Assembly (NCBI RefSeq): GCF_021404465.1
Contig: NZ_JABFTT010000005.1
Location: 62,001 to 126,000 of the forward strand
DNA from: Billgrantia zhangzhouensis
GTDB lineage: Bacteria; Pseudomonadota; Gammaproteobacteria; Pseudomonadales; Halomonadaceae
DNA length: 64,000 nucleotides
Direction: 5' to 3'
The position numbers and the translations under genes are program-made. Under the pieces are notes generated by a model that was not told the DNA's origin, did not search any database, and saw nothing but the letters and a program-made list of their open reading frames with translations. This document shows, in pieces, positions 25,865 to 35,110 of this stretch (positions within the stretch are counted from its first letter, which is position 1; the number at the start of each line of letters is the position of its first letter).

Positions 25865-25981
25865 TCAGTGCTTGCGCTTGCGACGGTGGTCACGAATCAC
25901 GAAGCCGATCCAGCCTCCCATGAAAGCGATCATCATCGCGACGGTTACCAGCCCGAACACTACTGCATCATCCCAGTACAT
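25865..25981 (-). CDS. 38-residue single-span membrane protein
   Basis: A small gene. The product starts MYWDDAVVFGLVTVAMMI, has one membrane span (about residues 6-29) and ends in a very basic tail DHRRKRKH, so the C-terminus should be cytoplasmic by the positive-inside rule. ATG 25981 is preceded by GGGGAG seven bases away. A strong terminator stands downstream and a separate intergenic hairpin upstream, so it is its own transcription unit. No function is known to me; such proteins often attach to larger membrane complexes. Confidence 0.75.
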   Translation of the reverse strand: MYWDDAVVFGLVTVAMMIAFMGGWIGFVIRDHRRKRKH

Positions 25982-26039
25982 GGTGGTTCTCCCCGTCACC
26001 TGATGTGATGGCTTCACTCTAGCCTGGCGGCGGCAGGGG

Positions 26040-26111
26040 AAAACTGACCTGTATCAAATTTCGCCCCAGACTCGACGAACACCGCGCAGCGAATTGATAC
26101 AGGTCAGTTTT
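26040..26111. repeat. 18-bp perfect inverted repeat with 36-base loop
   Basis: AAAACTGACCTGTATCAA (26040-26057) and TTGATACAGGTCAGTTTT (26094-26111) are exact inverse complements, and the pairing continues inwards with TTCGC/GCGAA after a short bulge. It lies downstream of the SlyD-like gene (minus strand). T-runs follow on both strands, so it may be a two-way terminator, or a remnant of a small mobile element. Confidence 0.75.
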
Positions 26112-26138
26112 TTGGGGAGGATCGAAGGTGTTGCCGAC

Positions 26139-26645
26139 TCAAAGAACCTTGCGATCCTCGACCTGAGACGGCTCCACATCGGCGGGAAGCGGGTGCCCCT
26201 TGGCCAGCTCGGCGCGATTTGCCTCGCGCACGTCGAGAATCTCCACGGCGTACACGAGGGTACGTCCGGACAAGGGATGGTTGGTGTCGATCAACACCGT
26301 ATCGTCACGCACCTCGAGCACGGTCACGATCTGCGGACCGTCGTCGCCCGGCGTCTGGAAACGCATGCCGGGAGCCAGATCGTCCTGCGCGAAGGCGCTG
26401 CGGCCAACCTCCTGCACCAGGGTTTCGCTGCGCCTGCCATAGGCGTCTGCGGGTGGCAGCGTGACATTCAGCCTGTCGCCGGCCTGATGGCCGGCGAGCG
26501 CCTGCTCGAGGCCGGCGACGATGTTGTCGTGCCCATGAAGGTACTCAAGGGGCTTGGCGCGTGCCCGTGAATCGTCAAGCACCTGCCCCTGTTCGTCGCT
26601 GAGCACGTAATGAAAGGTCACGACCCGCTGCGGGGCGATGTTCAT
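26139..26645 (-). CDS. FKBP-type peptidyl-prolyl isomerase, SlyD-like
   Basis: A 168-residue folding helper of the SlyD/FkpB group. The FKBP half-domains flank an inserted chaperone flap: VTFHYVLSDEQGQVLDDS, then LEYLHGHDNIVAGLEQAL, then the flap with PPADAYGRR, then DTNHPLSGRTLVYAVEILDVREA. It lacks the histidine- and cysteine-rich nickel-binding tail of E. coli SlyD. ATG 26645 follows AGGAG. It lies 36 bases after the rfaH-like gene on the same strand and may be co-transcribed with it. Confidence 0.92.
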   Translation of the reverse strand: MNIAPQRVVTFHYVLSDEQGQVLDDSRARAKPLEYLHGHDNIVAGLEQALAGHQAGDRLNVTLPPADAYGRRSETLVQEVGRSAFAQDDLAPGMRFQTPGDDGPQIVTVLEVRDDTVLIDTNHPLSGRTLVYAVEILDVREANRAELAKGHPLPADVEPSQVEDRKVL

Positions 26646-26681
26646 GGCAATCTCCTGTGAGCGCAAGCCGGCGGGCAGGCA

Positions 26682-27224
26682 TCAGCCTCGGGGGCGTAGC
26701 TGCGAAACCGGCATCTCCAGTTGTTGCTGACGATTGAGCAGGTTGAGCAGCACGATGGCCCGCTCATCACCCTTGTGGCTGGCGAATACCGCCTGCAGGT
26801 CCTTGAACGGGCCTTCGGTGATCTCCACCTTCTCGCCGGCGCGAAAATAGACGTTGGTAGCATTTTCCTGTCCCTGGGCGCCCTGCTCGCGGAGCATCGT
26901 GATCAGAGCATCGTCGACCGGCAATGGGCGATGGCCGAAGGTAACGATCCTGAGCACGCCCCGAGTCGAGCGGATCGGCCGCCAGTTGCTGGCAACGCGG
27001 TCGAGACGAATGAACAGGTAATGGGGAAACAGCGGCTCATTGAGCCACACCAGCTTACCGCCGCGTTTCTTCTGGACCTGGAGAATGGGATGAAAGATTT
27101 CGTACCCCTGGTTGCTCAGGTGCTCCGCAGCGCGAAAGGATTCTCCGCCCTTGCATTGGATGACATACCAGCGCGGCAGGCTGTCGTCCTCGTCGTCGAT
27201 CGGCTGACGTTCACCATGGCTCAT
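26682..27224 (-). CDS. rfaH: RfaH-type transcription antitermination factor (NusG paralogue)
   Basis: A 180-residue NusG-family protein. The NGN domain (about 18-125) opens RWYVIQCKGGESFRAAEHL, and the C-terminal KOW domain (about 130-178) includes VEITEGPFKDLQAVF. HYLFIRLD in the middle is typical of RfaH. RfaH loads on RNA polymerase at ops sites and prevents Rho-dependent termination in long surface-polysaccharide operons. The acidic leader (DDEDDS) before the NGN domain is extra. ATG 27224 follows AGGAGG. No target operon with an intergenic ops element is seen in the window. Confidence 0.88.
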   Translation of the reverse strand: MSHGERQPIDDEDDSLPRWYVIQCKGGESFRAAEHLSNQGYEIFHPILQVQKKRGGKLVWLNEPLFPHYLFIRLDRVASNWRPIRSTRGVLRIVTFGHRPLPVDDALITMLREQGAQGQENATNVYFRAGEKVEITEGPFKDLQAVFASHKGDERAIVLLNLLNRQQQLEMPVSQLRPRG

Positions 27225-27402
27225 GAAGGCCTCCTGATCGGGATATCCTGCTGGCATCGATGCCGGGGCTCTGCAACAATCGAGCGGCCGGACGAAGCGT
27301 CCTCCTGGACCGGCCATTCCCGCCCAGGGTGGGCCATTCTAGCATCGTTGTCGGTAACGGGCCGCCCCCCAGGCATCGATCCATCGAGGAGTATTGCCAC
27401 GC

Positions 27403-28770
27403 ATGACCATCCCTACCGCTCATCGCAGCTGGGGAGCTGCCCTGGCCATCTATCTGCGAGCCCCCGTGCTCACCATGCTGTTCCTGGGCTTCTCGGCCGG
27501 ACTGCCGTTCCTGCTGGTCTTCTCGACCCTTTCCGCCTGGCTGCGCAGCGATGGCGTCCAGGTGGCAGCCATCGGGTTCTTCTCCTGGATTGGCATGCTT
27601 TATTCGATCAAGTTCTTCTGGGCACCCGTGGTGGACCGCCTCGCCCTACCCGTGCTGACGCGTACCTTCGGTCAGCGGCGAGGCTGGATGCTGCTGGCCC
27701 AGGCCATGATCGCCGGCGGGCTGGTAGGTCTGGCCAACCTCGAACCACAGCAGAACCTGACGCTGGTGGCCGTCTTCGCCCTGCTGGTGGCCTTCGGCTC
27801 GGCCACCCAGGACATTGCCATCGACGCCTTCCGCATCGAGTCGGCCCCCGACGACATCCAGGCGGCCATGGCGTCGACCTACATCATCGGCTATCGCGGC
27901 GGCCTGCTGGCCGCCGGCGCCGGCGCCCTCTACGTGGCATCGTGGCTCTCCTGGCAGGCTGCCTACCTGACCATGGCCTTACTCGTCGGCGTGGGCATGA
28001 TCACCGTACTGCTGCGCCCCGAACCCAAGCGGCTGTCGCTAACCACTCAGTTGATTCACGAGCCCCGCGTGCGCGCCTTCATTCGCATCAGCCGCGGCAA
28101 GCCTCGAGTGCTGCGCCGCCTGGGGGCCTGGCTGATCGGTGCGGTAGTCTGTCCATTCACCGATTTCATTTCCCGCCATCGGCTCAAGGCGCTGTGGCTG
28201 CTGGTGTTCGTAGCGGTGTTCCGTATCAGCGACCTGGCCATGGCCTCGATGGCCAACCCTCTTTACATTGACCTGGGCTTTTCTCTGGCGACCATCGCCA
28301 ACGTCACCAATGTGTTCGGCATCGCCATGAGCATCAGCGGCGGGATACTGGGCGGGCTGCTGGTGGCGCGCTACGGTATCGGCCCGGTCCTGGTGCTTGG
28401 CGCGGCGGCCGCCACCCTGACCAACCTGCTGTTCGCCGCCCTGGCGCTGGCCGGCCAGAGCCTGCCGATGCTGGTGATGGCCATCGTCGGCGACAACCTG
28501 GCCAACGGCCTGGCCAGTGCGGTGTTCATCGCCTTCCTGTCGAGCCTGACCTCACGCGCCTACACCGCCACCCAGTACGCCTTGTTCTCATCGCTGATGA
28601 CCCTGCCGGGCAAGTTCCTGAGCGGCTTTGGCGGGATGGTGGTGGCAGCGGAAGGCTATGCGACTTTTTTCGTCATCGCCACGGCGCTGGGACTACCGGC
28701 CATCGCCCTGGCGATCTGGATAAGCCGCGACAAGGAGTTGGTGCCACCGCCCGCGCCACGCGTGGCCTGA
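27403..28770 (+). CDS. AmpG-like major facilitator permease
   Basis: A 455-residue inner-membrane transporter with about 12 helices. The N-terminal FSAGLPFLLVFSTLSAWLR and FFWAPVVDR segments are characteristic of AmpG, which imports anhydro-muropeptides from the periplasm for cell-wall recycling and feeds beta-lactamase induction. GSATQDIAIDAFRIE is another family stretch. The start is ATG 27403 behind GAGGAG; a TTG at 27394 is too close to that site. It may be one of more than one AmpG paralogue in the genome. It converges with the SEC-C gene 26 bases away. Confidence 0.85.
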   Translation: MTIPTAHRSWGAALAIYLRAPVLTMLFLGFSAGLPFLLVFSTLSAWLRSDGVQVAAIGFFSWIGMLYSIKFFWAPVVDRLALPVLTRTFGQRRGWMLLAQAMIAGGLVGLANLEPQQNLTLVAVFALLVAFGSATQDIAIDAFRIESAPDDIQAAMASTYIIGYRGGLLAAGAGALYVASWLSWQAAYLTMALLVGVGMITVLLRPEPKRLSLTTQLIHEPRVRAFIRISRGKPRVLRRLGAWLIGAVVCPFTDFISRHRLKALWLLVFVAVFRISDLAMASMANPLYIDLGFSLATIANVTNVFGIAMSISGGILGGLLVARYGIGPVLVLGAAAATLTNLLFAALALAGQSLPMLVMAIVGDNLANGLASAVFIAFLSSLTSRAYTATQYALFSSLMTLPGKFLSGFGGMVVAAEGYATFFVIATALGLPAIALAIWISRDKELVPPPAPRVA

Positions 28771-28796
28771 ACGACCTTGGGCGGAACGCTGATCGG

Positions 28797-30611
28797 TCAG
28801 CGGTCGATCTGCTCCTGCAGCCAGGCCAACGCCCCTGGTGTCGTTCGCCACTGGTCGCGCATCAGCGTACGGTACTGCCACGCCTCGGCGCGAGTGCCGG
28901 GCTCGGCGATGCTGTCCGGCCCTACCGTCACGGGACGCGTCTGTTCGGCACACAACATGGCCAGAGCATGCGGATTGTGACGGCGCACTTCACGCAAGGC
29001 CTCGTCGGCCTCTTCAAAGCGCTCAAGGCGAAACAGCGCCAGTGCCCGGCCCATGAGAAGGCCTAACACCGGCTCTTCGCGGCGGGTCTCGGTCACGGCC
29101 AGCGCCTCGCGGTCGCGCCCTTCCCGCAAAAGCTGGTCGAGCACCAGCTCCTGCAGCCCCAGGCTGTCCTGATCGTCGAGCGAAAGCAGCCGTTCGGCCA
29201 GGCGCCGCGAGCGCGCCCGGGCTCCTCTCTCCATGCCCACCACTAGCGCCAGGCCGGTACGCAGCAGCACGGCATTGTCAGCGCTATCCCACAGGAAGGC
29301 GCCCTCCCCCTCGCCCCGAATCCGCTCGAGCCAACGTTCCAGGCGGTCGGCCAGCGGCTCGAACAGGCTCGGCGACATCCACGGCAGGCTGCCGAAACGG
29401 CTAGTCAGGGCCAGTGCCAACGACTGCACCACTCGTGGGGAGTCGAGCCACTCGGGATGGGCACAGAGTTCACGCAGCCAGTCGCCGGCCTGAATCCAGG
29501 GGTCGCCCTTCAGGCCCAGTGCGCTGTCATCCTCCACTTCGACCTGGAAGTGCTTCTGCCAGGCGGCGAACAGTGTGTCTTCCCGCGCACTGCTGTGATA
29601 CTCCAGCTCACCCGACGCGGTACGCCGGATGTCCAGCCCCGGCGCCGGAGGAAGCTCGGCCAGCAACGCCTGCAGCGAAGCCAGCGGCTCGGCGAGGTCC
29701 TCTTCGGCATTGAGCAGTTGATCGGCCAGGGTGGCACCGGGGTTCTCCGCCAGGTCGGCGAGGAACTGCAGCTGCTCGGGCTCCAGCTCGCCCTTGCGCG
29801 CCAGGCGCCGGAACCAGAACCGGGCGCGCTCGGCGGCCTCCTGTTCATGGCCCTCGTGGAGCAGCAGCATGGCCTCGATGTAGGCCAGGGTCGGCGAATC
29901 GGGCAGTGCCTGCTGGGCACGCACGAAGGCGGAACGGGCGCTATCCAGATCGTCATTGTCCAGGTGCATCAGACACAGCCGCTCCAGGGCCACGCCACGC
30001 AGGAACAGCGGACCGCGGTCGAGCACTTCGTCGAGCAGCTCGGCCCGCTTGCGAATGAAGCCGCGCTCCTGATAGAGATCGATCAACAGCTCGAAGGCAG
30101 GCTCAGCCTGCACCGGCAGGCGCGACCAGTCGGCGCGTTGGAACAATGACTCCAGGATCTGCTGGGCACGCCCGCGCTGCCCCGATTCGGCGGCGATCAA
30201 TCCAGCCTCGAGCAGCGCCTGAGCGGGGGCGTTGCCGCTATCGAGTGCCGCCTTGAGCGTAGGGCCCTTCCAGTCACGCAGCGAAAGCATCCACATCAGA
30301 TGGTCCGGCACTTCGGCCGGCATCGCAACGGCGCCACAGCAGTGCTTGGTCTTGCGCCCGGAATCGCACCAGCAGGGTTCGTTGCGGCCGGGCCGCGCCA
30401 AGGGCTCGCAGGTGAAGCCGGCACGCTCGAGCGGGGTCTGGCTCCATAGGATGGGCGCCAACGCCTGAGCCATGGCCAGGTCACCCCCCATCAGCTCGGC
30501 GCCCTCCTCACGGGCCCAGGCCATCAGCGCCGGATAGCGCTCCTCCTCACGGATGGCTGCCAGGGCACCGGAAGCGTAGCCCAGCAGCTGCTCCACCCAT
30601 ACTGCCAGCAT
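28797..30611 (-). CDS. SEC-C zinc-motif protein with TPR-like helical repeats
   Basis: A 604-residue cytoplasmic protein. A SEC-C zinc motif near residue 75-93 reads GRNEPCWCDSGRKTKHCCG (CxC, then CC), like the tail of SecA. The rest is helical, leucine- and alanine-rich, consistent with TPR-type repeats (for example DDLDSARSAFVRAQQALPDS). Function is unknown; SEC-C motifs bind zinc and often contact SecB or ribosomes. ATG 30611 follows GGAGAG. It lies downstream of the ABC1 kinase gene on the same strand. Confidence 0.8.
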   Translation of the reverse strand: MLAVWVEQLLGYASGALAAIREEERYPALMAWAREEGAELMGGDLAMAQALAPILWSQTPLERAGFTCEPLARPGRNEPCWCDSGRKTKHCCGAVAMPAEVPDHLMWMLSLRDWKGPTLKAALDSGNAPAQALLEAGLIAAESGQRGRAQQILESLFQRADWSRLPVQAEPAFELLIDLYQERGFIRKRAELLDEVLDRGPLFLRGVALERLCLMHLDNDDLDSARSAFVRAQQALPDSPTLAYIEAMLLLHEGHEQEAAERARFWFRRLARKGELEPEQLQFLADLAENPGATLADQLLNAEEDLAEPLASLQALLAELPPAPGLDIRRTASGELEYHSSAREDTLFAAWQKHFQVEVEDDSALGLKGDPWIQAGDWLRELCAHPEWLDSPRVVQSLALALTSRFGSLPWMSPSLFEPLADRLERWLERIRGEGEGAFLWDSADNAVLLRTGLALVVGMERGARARSRRLAERLLSLDDQDSLGLQELVLDQLLREGRDREALAVTETRREEPVLGLLMGRALALFRLERFEEADEALREVRRHNPHALAMLCAEQTRPVTVGPDSIAEPGTRAEAWQYRTLMRDQWRTTPGALAWLQEQIDR

Positions 30612-30702
30612 CGCACTCTCCGCCAGTTCAAAAGGCGCATATAGTAACAGGGAAGCGTGGCTCGGTGTTGCGCGCAAGGATCGTGGCCATCATGCCATTG
30701 GC

Positions 30703-31947
30703 TCAACGACGCGCCCACGCCAGCAGCGGACGCGTGCGGGCATGCATGTCCAGGCGGGCCCCCAGCCGTACCAGGTTCCAGTAGTGCCCATTGAGCGTAC
30801 GCGAGAGCAGCAGCACGCCCACCGGCGGCTGCAGCCGATCCATGGTCGCCCATACCTTGGGCGTGAGATCGCGCAGACGGCGATGCACCCGCACGTCGGA
30901 AAAGTCTTGCTCACCGGGCTCGAACAGCGGCGCCACCGCCTCGGCGGATTCACGATACAGCGCCAAGGGGGCACCCTGCCCCTGGCGTCCGCCCAGCCGG
31001 CGCAGGGCGCCATCCATGGCCATGGAGTCCGCTGCCAGGGTGGCATCGAGCAACTGCATCATGGCCTTGAGATGCCCCTCTGGCACCGGGATCACCGCTC
31101 CCAGGTCGTAGATCACCAGCCGGCCTTCGCCATCGGCTGCGAAGTTTCCCGCGTGTGGGTCGGCATGCAGCTCGCCGTGGGTGAACAGTTCCTCGGTGAG
31201 CCAGTCGGCCAACGTCGTGGCGATGCGCTGGCGCAGGGCATCGTCCGCGCCCTCCAGTTCGCGCAGCGGTGTTCCGGCCACATAGTGCATGGCCAGCACT
31301 CGCGGCCCGGATAGTTCGGGCAAGGGCTCAGGAATCACCAGCCCCTCCAGGTGCGCATAGCGCTCACGATAACGTACCAGAGCACAGGCTTCGGCATGGT
31401 AGTCGAGCTCGCTGCGCAGGCTGGCGGCAAGCTCCTCGAACAAGGCATCGAGGCGCACCTGCGGTACCTTGAACCACCGCCCCAGGCGCATGATCCGCCT
31501 GAGCTGGGCGAGATCGCCCTCCAATACTTCGGCCAGGCCCGGGTACTGCACCTTGAGTACCAGCGTTTCCCCTTCATGGGTGACCGCCCGATGCACCTGC
31601 CCCATGGAGGCACTGGCGAACGGCTGTGGTTCGATCTTGCTGAAGCGGGATTCCAGCTCGCCATATTGCTCGACCAGCGTACGCCGTATGCCCTCCCATG
31701 GCATCGGTTCAGCCTGGCGCTGCAGCCTCGCCAGCTCGTCGGTCAGGTCCGGCGGCAGCAGGTCGTCCCACTGGGCCATGATCTGGGCCAGCTTCATCGC
31801 CGGCCCCTTCAGTTCGGAAAGCCCCTCGAACAGGGCTTCGCCAAGCGCACGCCAGTCGGCCTCGCCGCCGAATCGCCTGCGCAGCAGAGTGCCGCCGGTG
31901 CGCGCCCCGAGCCCCAGCAGGCGTCGTGTCCTTCCTCGTTCACGCAT
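30703..31947 (-). CDS. ABC1/UbiB-family atypical protein kinase
   Basis: A 414-residue protein of the ABC1 (ADCK/UbiB-like) family. Motifs in order: KGPAMKLAQIM (family KxGQ helix, here KLAQ), ASASMGQVHRA (alanine-rich replacement of the glycine loop), LVLKVQYPG (ATP-site lysine), GELHADPHAGNF (catalytic loop) and VIYDLGAV (metal-binding Asp). Relatives support ubiquinone synthesis or lipid handling. The KLAQ form and lack of C-terminal membrane helices differ from true UbiB. The start is ATG 31947 with GAGGAG eight bases upstream; a GTG at 31956 is too close to it. Confidence 0.87.
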   Translation of the reverse strand: MRERGRTRRLLGLGARTGGTLLRRRFGGEADWRALGEALFEGLSELKGPAMKLAQIMAQWDDLLPPDLTDELARLQRQAEPMPWEGIRRTLVEQYGELESRFSKIEPQPFASASMGQVHRAVTHEGETLVLKVQYPGLAEVLEGDLAQLRRIMRLGRWFKVPQVRLDALFEELAASLRSELDYHAEACALVRYRERYAHLEGLVIPEPLPELSGPRVLAMHYVAGTPLRELEGADDALRQRIATTLADWLTEELFTHGELHADPHAGNFAADGEGRLVIYDLGAVIPVPEGHLKAMMQLLDATLAADSMAMDGALRRLGGRQGQGAPLALYRESAEAVAPLFEPGEQDFSDVRVHRRLRDLTPKVWATMDRLQPPVGVLLLSRTLNGHYWNLVRLGARLDMHARTRPLLAWARR

Positions 31948-32090
31948 GCGTTGCACTCCTCATGGCCGTCGCTTTATAGCCGCCCCACCAATGCAATAGG
32001 TTTGGTATAAGCTGGGTCTCGTCGCACGACTGGAAATGCCAGCCGCCAACTGTAAGAATATCCATATCCCAACTCTGCTGGATAGCTGCC

Positions 32091-34019
32091 GTGCGCTTGA
32101 TCATCGCCGAAAAACCCAGCCTGGCCCGGGCCATCGCCGATGCCTTGCCGGGCGGAGTGCGCCGTGAGGATGGCGCCCTGTACGCCGGCGACAGCGTGGT
32201 GACCTGGTGTCTCGGCCATCTGTTGGAACAGGCGCCTCCCGATGCCTACGACCCAGTCTACAAGCAGTGGCGGCTGGATCATCTACCGATCTTGCCGAGC
32301 CGCTGGCAGCTCATCCCGCGACCCAAGGCCAGGGGGCAGCTCGCCACCATTCGCAAGCTGCTCAAGCAGGCCCGCGAAGTCGTGCATGCCGGCGATCCGG
32401 ATCGCGAGGGGCAACTGCTGGTTCAGGAGGTGATCGAGCACCTTGGCTGGAAAGGGCCTGTAGCGCGACTGCTGATCAGCGATCTCAACCGGCCCGCCGT
32501 TCAACGCGCCCTGGCACGACTGGAAGACAACGCCCGCTACCAACCGCTCTACCGCGCCGCCGAATCCCGCGCGCGCGCCGATTGGCTGTATGGTATCAAC
32601 CTGACTCGCGCCTGGACGTTGACCGGCCGTCAGGCCGGCCATGACGGCGTGCTCTCGGTGGGCCGGGTGCAGACCCCGGTACTTGGGCTGGTAGTACGTC
32701 GCGACGCCGAGATCCGCGACTTCAGGCCCTACCCCTTTTACGTCTTGTGGGCCGACCTGGCGGTCGCCAACGGCCAACTGCGCGCCTGGTGGCAACCCGC
32801 TGAAAACCACCGCCTCGATGACCAGGGCCGCCTGCTCCAGCGAGCGCCGGCCGAGGCCTTGGCCACACGCCTGCCCGGCGCCGAGGGACGACTGACGACG
32901 CTCGAAACCCGCCAGAAACGCCAGGCCGCACCGTTGCCTTACTCACTTTCGGCCCTGCAGGTGGACGCCGCGAGACGCTTCGGGCTTTCGGCCCAGGCAG
33001 TACTGGATATCTGCCAGCGGCTCTACGAGCGGCACAAGCTGATCACCTACCCACGCTCGGACTGCCGCTACCTGCCCGAGGAGCACCTGGCCCAGGCGCA
33101 CGCGACCCTGAGTAACGTCTGCGGCCAGGACGAGACCCTGCGCAAATGGTTTGCCGGTGCCGACTTCACCCTGCGCTCCAAGGCCTGGGATGACAGGAAA
33201 GTTGGCGCTCACCATGCGCTCGCCCCCACGGGGAAGCCGGCCGAACTCGAGCGCCTGGAACGCGCCGAAGCCGACGTGTTCCGCCTGATCGTGCGCAACG
33301 TGCTGGCCCAGTTCTATCCGCCATTGATCGCTCGTGAAGTGAAGGCGGAGTTCACCATTCTCGACGAGTGCTTCCGCGCCAGCGGCCAGGAGCTGCTCCA
33401 GCCCGGTTGGAAGCCGCTGTTCACCACACGTGAGGAGGCACCGCCGCTACCGGCCATGCGCGAGGGCGAGACTTGCCGAGTCGAGGCCTGTAGCGCCGAG
33501 GACCGCGAGACGCGCCCACCGGAGCCGTTCACCGACGCCAGCCTGATCAAGGCGATGATGAACATTGCCCGCTACGTGGACGACCCGGAGGTCAAGCGCA
33601 CCTTGCGCGAGCACGACGGGCTGGGCACCGAGGCGACCCGTGCCGGGATCATCGAGACGCTGATCGAACGCGGCTACCTGATACGCCAGAACAAGACCCT
33701 GCGTGCCACCCGCCTGGGCAGCGGTCTGATCGCCTCATTGCCCGAGGCCGCCTCCCGCCCCGAGCGCACCGCGCTATGGGAACAACGACTGGCAGGCATT
33801 GCCGAACGCAATGACGACCCGGCTCCCTTTCTTACCGCGTTGATCGAGGATTTGCGCCAGTTGCTGGGCAATGCCGATGCGGGCCGCCTGCGTCAGGCCA
33901 TGGCCACGGCACAGGGCGAAGCCGCTAGTGCAGCGAAGCGACGAGCAGCGCCCGGCAAGGGTCGGCGTGGGCGCAGCGCTCCCAGCCGGGCGCGGCGCAG
34001 GCCCAAGCGAAGCGCCTGA
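32091..34019 (+). CDS. topB: DNA topoisomerase III
   Basis: A type IA topoisomerase that passes single strands and helps unlink replicated DNA and recombination intermediates. The 642-residue protein begins MRLIIAEKPSLARAIADALP with the TOPRIM glutamate, and VVHAGDPDREGQLL holds the DxD metal pair. The nucleophile is Tyr320 in LITYPRSDCRY. GLGTEATRAGIIETLIERGY is the conserved late motif. The tail is basic (ending RARRRPKRSA) with no zinc fingers, as in E. coli TopB. The GTG start at 32091 is set by the conserved N-terminus; the binding site is weak. Confidence 0.95.
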   Translation: MRLIIAEKPSLARAIADALPGGVRREDGALYAGDSVVTWCLGHLLEQAPPDAYDPVYKQWRLDHLPILPSRWQLIPRPKARGQLATIRKLLKQAREVVHAGDPDREGQLLVQEVIEHLGWKGPVARLLISDLNRPAVQRALARLEDNARYQPLYRAAESRARADWLYGINLTRAWTLTGRQAGHDGVLSVGRVQTPVLGLVVRRDAEIRDFRPYPFYVLWADLAVANGQLRAWWQPAENHRLDDQGRLLQRAPAEALATRLPGAEGRLTTLETRQKRQAAPLPYSLSALQVDAARRFGLSAQAVLDICQRLYERHKLITYPRSDCRYLPEEHLAQAHATLSNVCGQDETLRKWFAGADFTLRSKAWDDRKVGAHHALAPTGKPAELERLERAEADVFRLIVRNVLAQFYPPLIAREVKAEFTILDECFRASGQELLQPGWKPLFTTREEAPPLPAMREGETCRVEACSAEDRETRPPEPFTDASLIKAMMNIARYVDDPEVKRTLREHDGLGTEATRAGIIETLIERGYLIRQNKTLRATRLGSGLIASLPEAASRPERTALWEQRLAGIAERNDDPAPFLTALIEDLRQLLGNADAGRLRQAMATAQGEAASAAKRRAAPGKGRRGRSAPSRARRRPKRSA

Positions 34020-34082
34020 TCGAACTGGCAACGGGTAACCGGATGTCGGTATGCTGCTTGTGTCTTTCCTCCAAGGCGACTC

Positions 34083-34988
34083 ATGAACGACCCGACTCAC
34101 CTGATCGTCGGCCCCGGCGCCCTGGGCCGGCTATTGGCCCTGCACCTGGTCGATACCGCACCGGTGGTGCTGGCCGGACGCCGGACGCTGCCCCCCGAGC
34201 AGACCCTGACCACGCCGGAAGGCACGCAACGCCCCCGGCGCCTGGTCACCACCGAGGTCGCAACGCTGCCGCCGATGGCGCCGGCCTACCTGCACCTGAC
34301 CACCAAGGCCTACGCCGCCGAAGCCGCTTATAGCACCGCCATGGCCCGACTGAGCGGGACGCCGACACTGGTGCTGTGGCAGAACGGCTACCAGATTCAG
34401 CCCGAACTCACCCACCGGCACCCGGGCCCCGTGCTGTGCGCCTCCACCACCGAGGGAGCCTGGCTCGCAGGTAACGAAGGCGTCGTACATGCCGGCCGCG
34501 GAGTGACCTATATCGGCGACCTTGCCAAGCGCCACGCCCCACTCTGCCAGGAGCTGGCAGCGCTACTCGTCCAAGCGGGCCTGACCGCCGAGGCGGTGGA
34601 GGACATCGACGTGCGGTTATGGCACAAGCTGGCGGTGAATGCCGCGATCAATCCGCTGGTGGCCCGTTTCCGCATCCGCAACGGGCAGTTACGCGACCGT
34701 CCTTTCCGCCTCATGGTGGAGCGTGTCGTCGATGAAGTGGCAGCGATCATGGCGGCCGAGGACATCACTCCTCCGGCGGCGGGCTGGCATGCGCTGGTAT
34801 GGCAAGTCGTATCAGGCACCGCCAACAACCGCGCCTCCATGCTACAGGACATATTGGCCGGCAGGGCCACCGAGCGTGAAGCCATACTGGGACCCTTGAT
34901 CGCCACCGCACGCCGCCATGGCATCGCCGCTCCCAGCCTGAGCGAACTCGACGAGCAGATGTCACGTCTCGCGCTGCCCTCACGTTGA
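34083..34988 (+). CDS. panE: 2-dehydropantoate 2-reductase family protein
   Basis: Reduces ketopantoate to pantoate with NADPH in pantothenate (coenzyme A) synthesis. The 301-residue protein has the nucleotide motif IVGPGALGRLLA, HLTTKAYAAE, the conserved LWQNGYQ block, and the catalytic lysine in LWHKLAVNAAINPL. ATG 34083 is the conserved start. Many genomes have paralogues of this family, so a different ketoacid remains possible. It lies 63 bases after topB on the same strand. Confidence 0.85.
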   Translation: MNDPTHLIVGPGALGRLLALHLVDTAPVVLAGRRTLPPEQTLTTPEGTQRPRRLVTTEVATLPPMAPAYLHLTTKAYAAEAAYSTAMARLSGTPTLVLWQNGYQIQPELTHRHPGPVLCASTTEGAWLAGNEGVVHAGRGVTYIGDLAKRHAPLCQELAALLVQAGLTAEAVEDIDVRLWHKLAVNAAINPLVARFRIRNGQLRDRPFRLMVERVVDEVAAIMAAEDITPPAAGWHALVWQVVSGTANNRASMLQDILAGRATEREAILGPLIATARRHGIAAPSLSELDEQMSRLALPSR

Positions 34989-34996
34989 AGGTAACC

Positions 34997-35026
34997 TTGG
35001 CGATGACTTAGCCAGCCTGCTAAGCT
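34997..35026 (+). promoter_or_regulatory. candidate promoter, RpoS/sigma70-like
   Basis: TTGGCG (34997-35002), a 17-base spacer and CTAAGCT (35020-35026), ahead of the outer-membrane protein gene. It is the third example in this window of TTGSCN-N17-CTANNNT. Confidence 0.4.
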
Positions 35027-35110
35027 TTACGAATGATTATGTGTGCCCTGTAAGGGCATCGGGACATGACATCAACGAGCCACACCGCACAGGGAAATGG
35101 GTCAGGGCAC

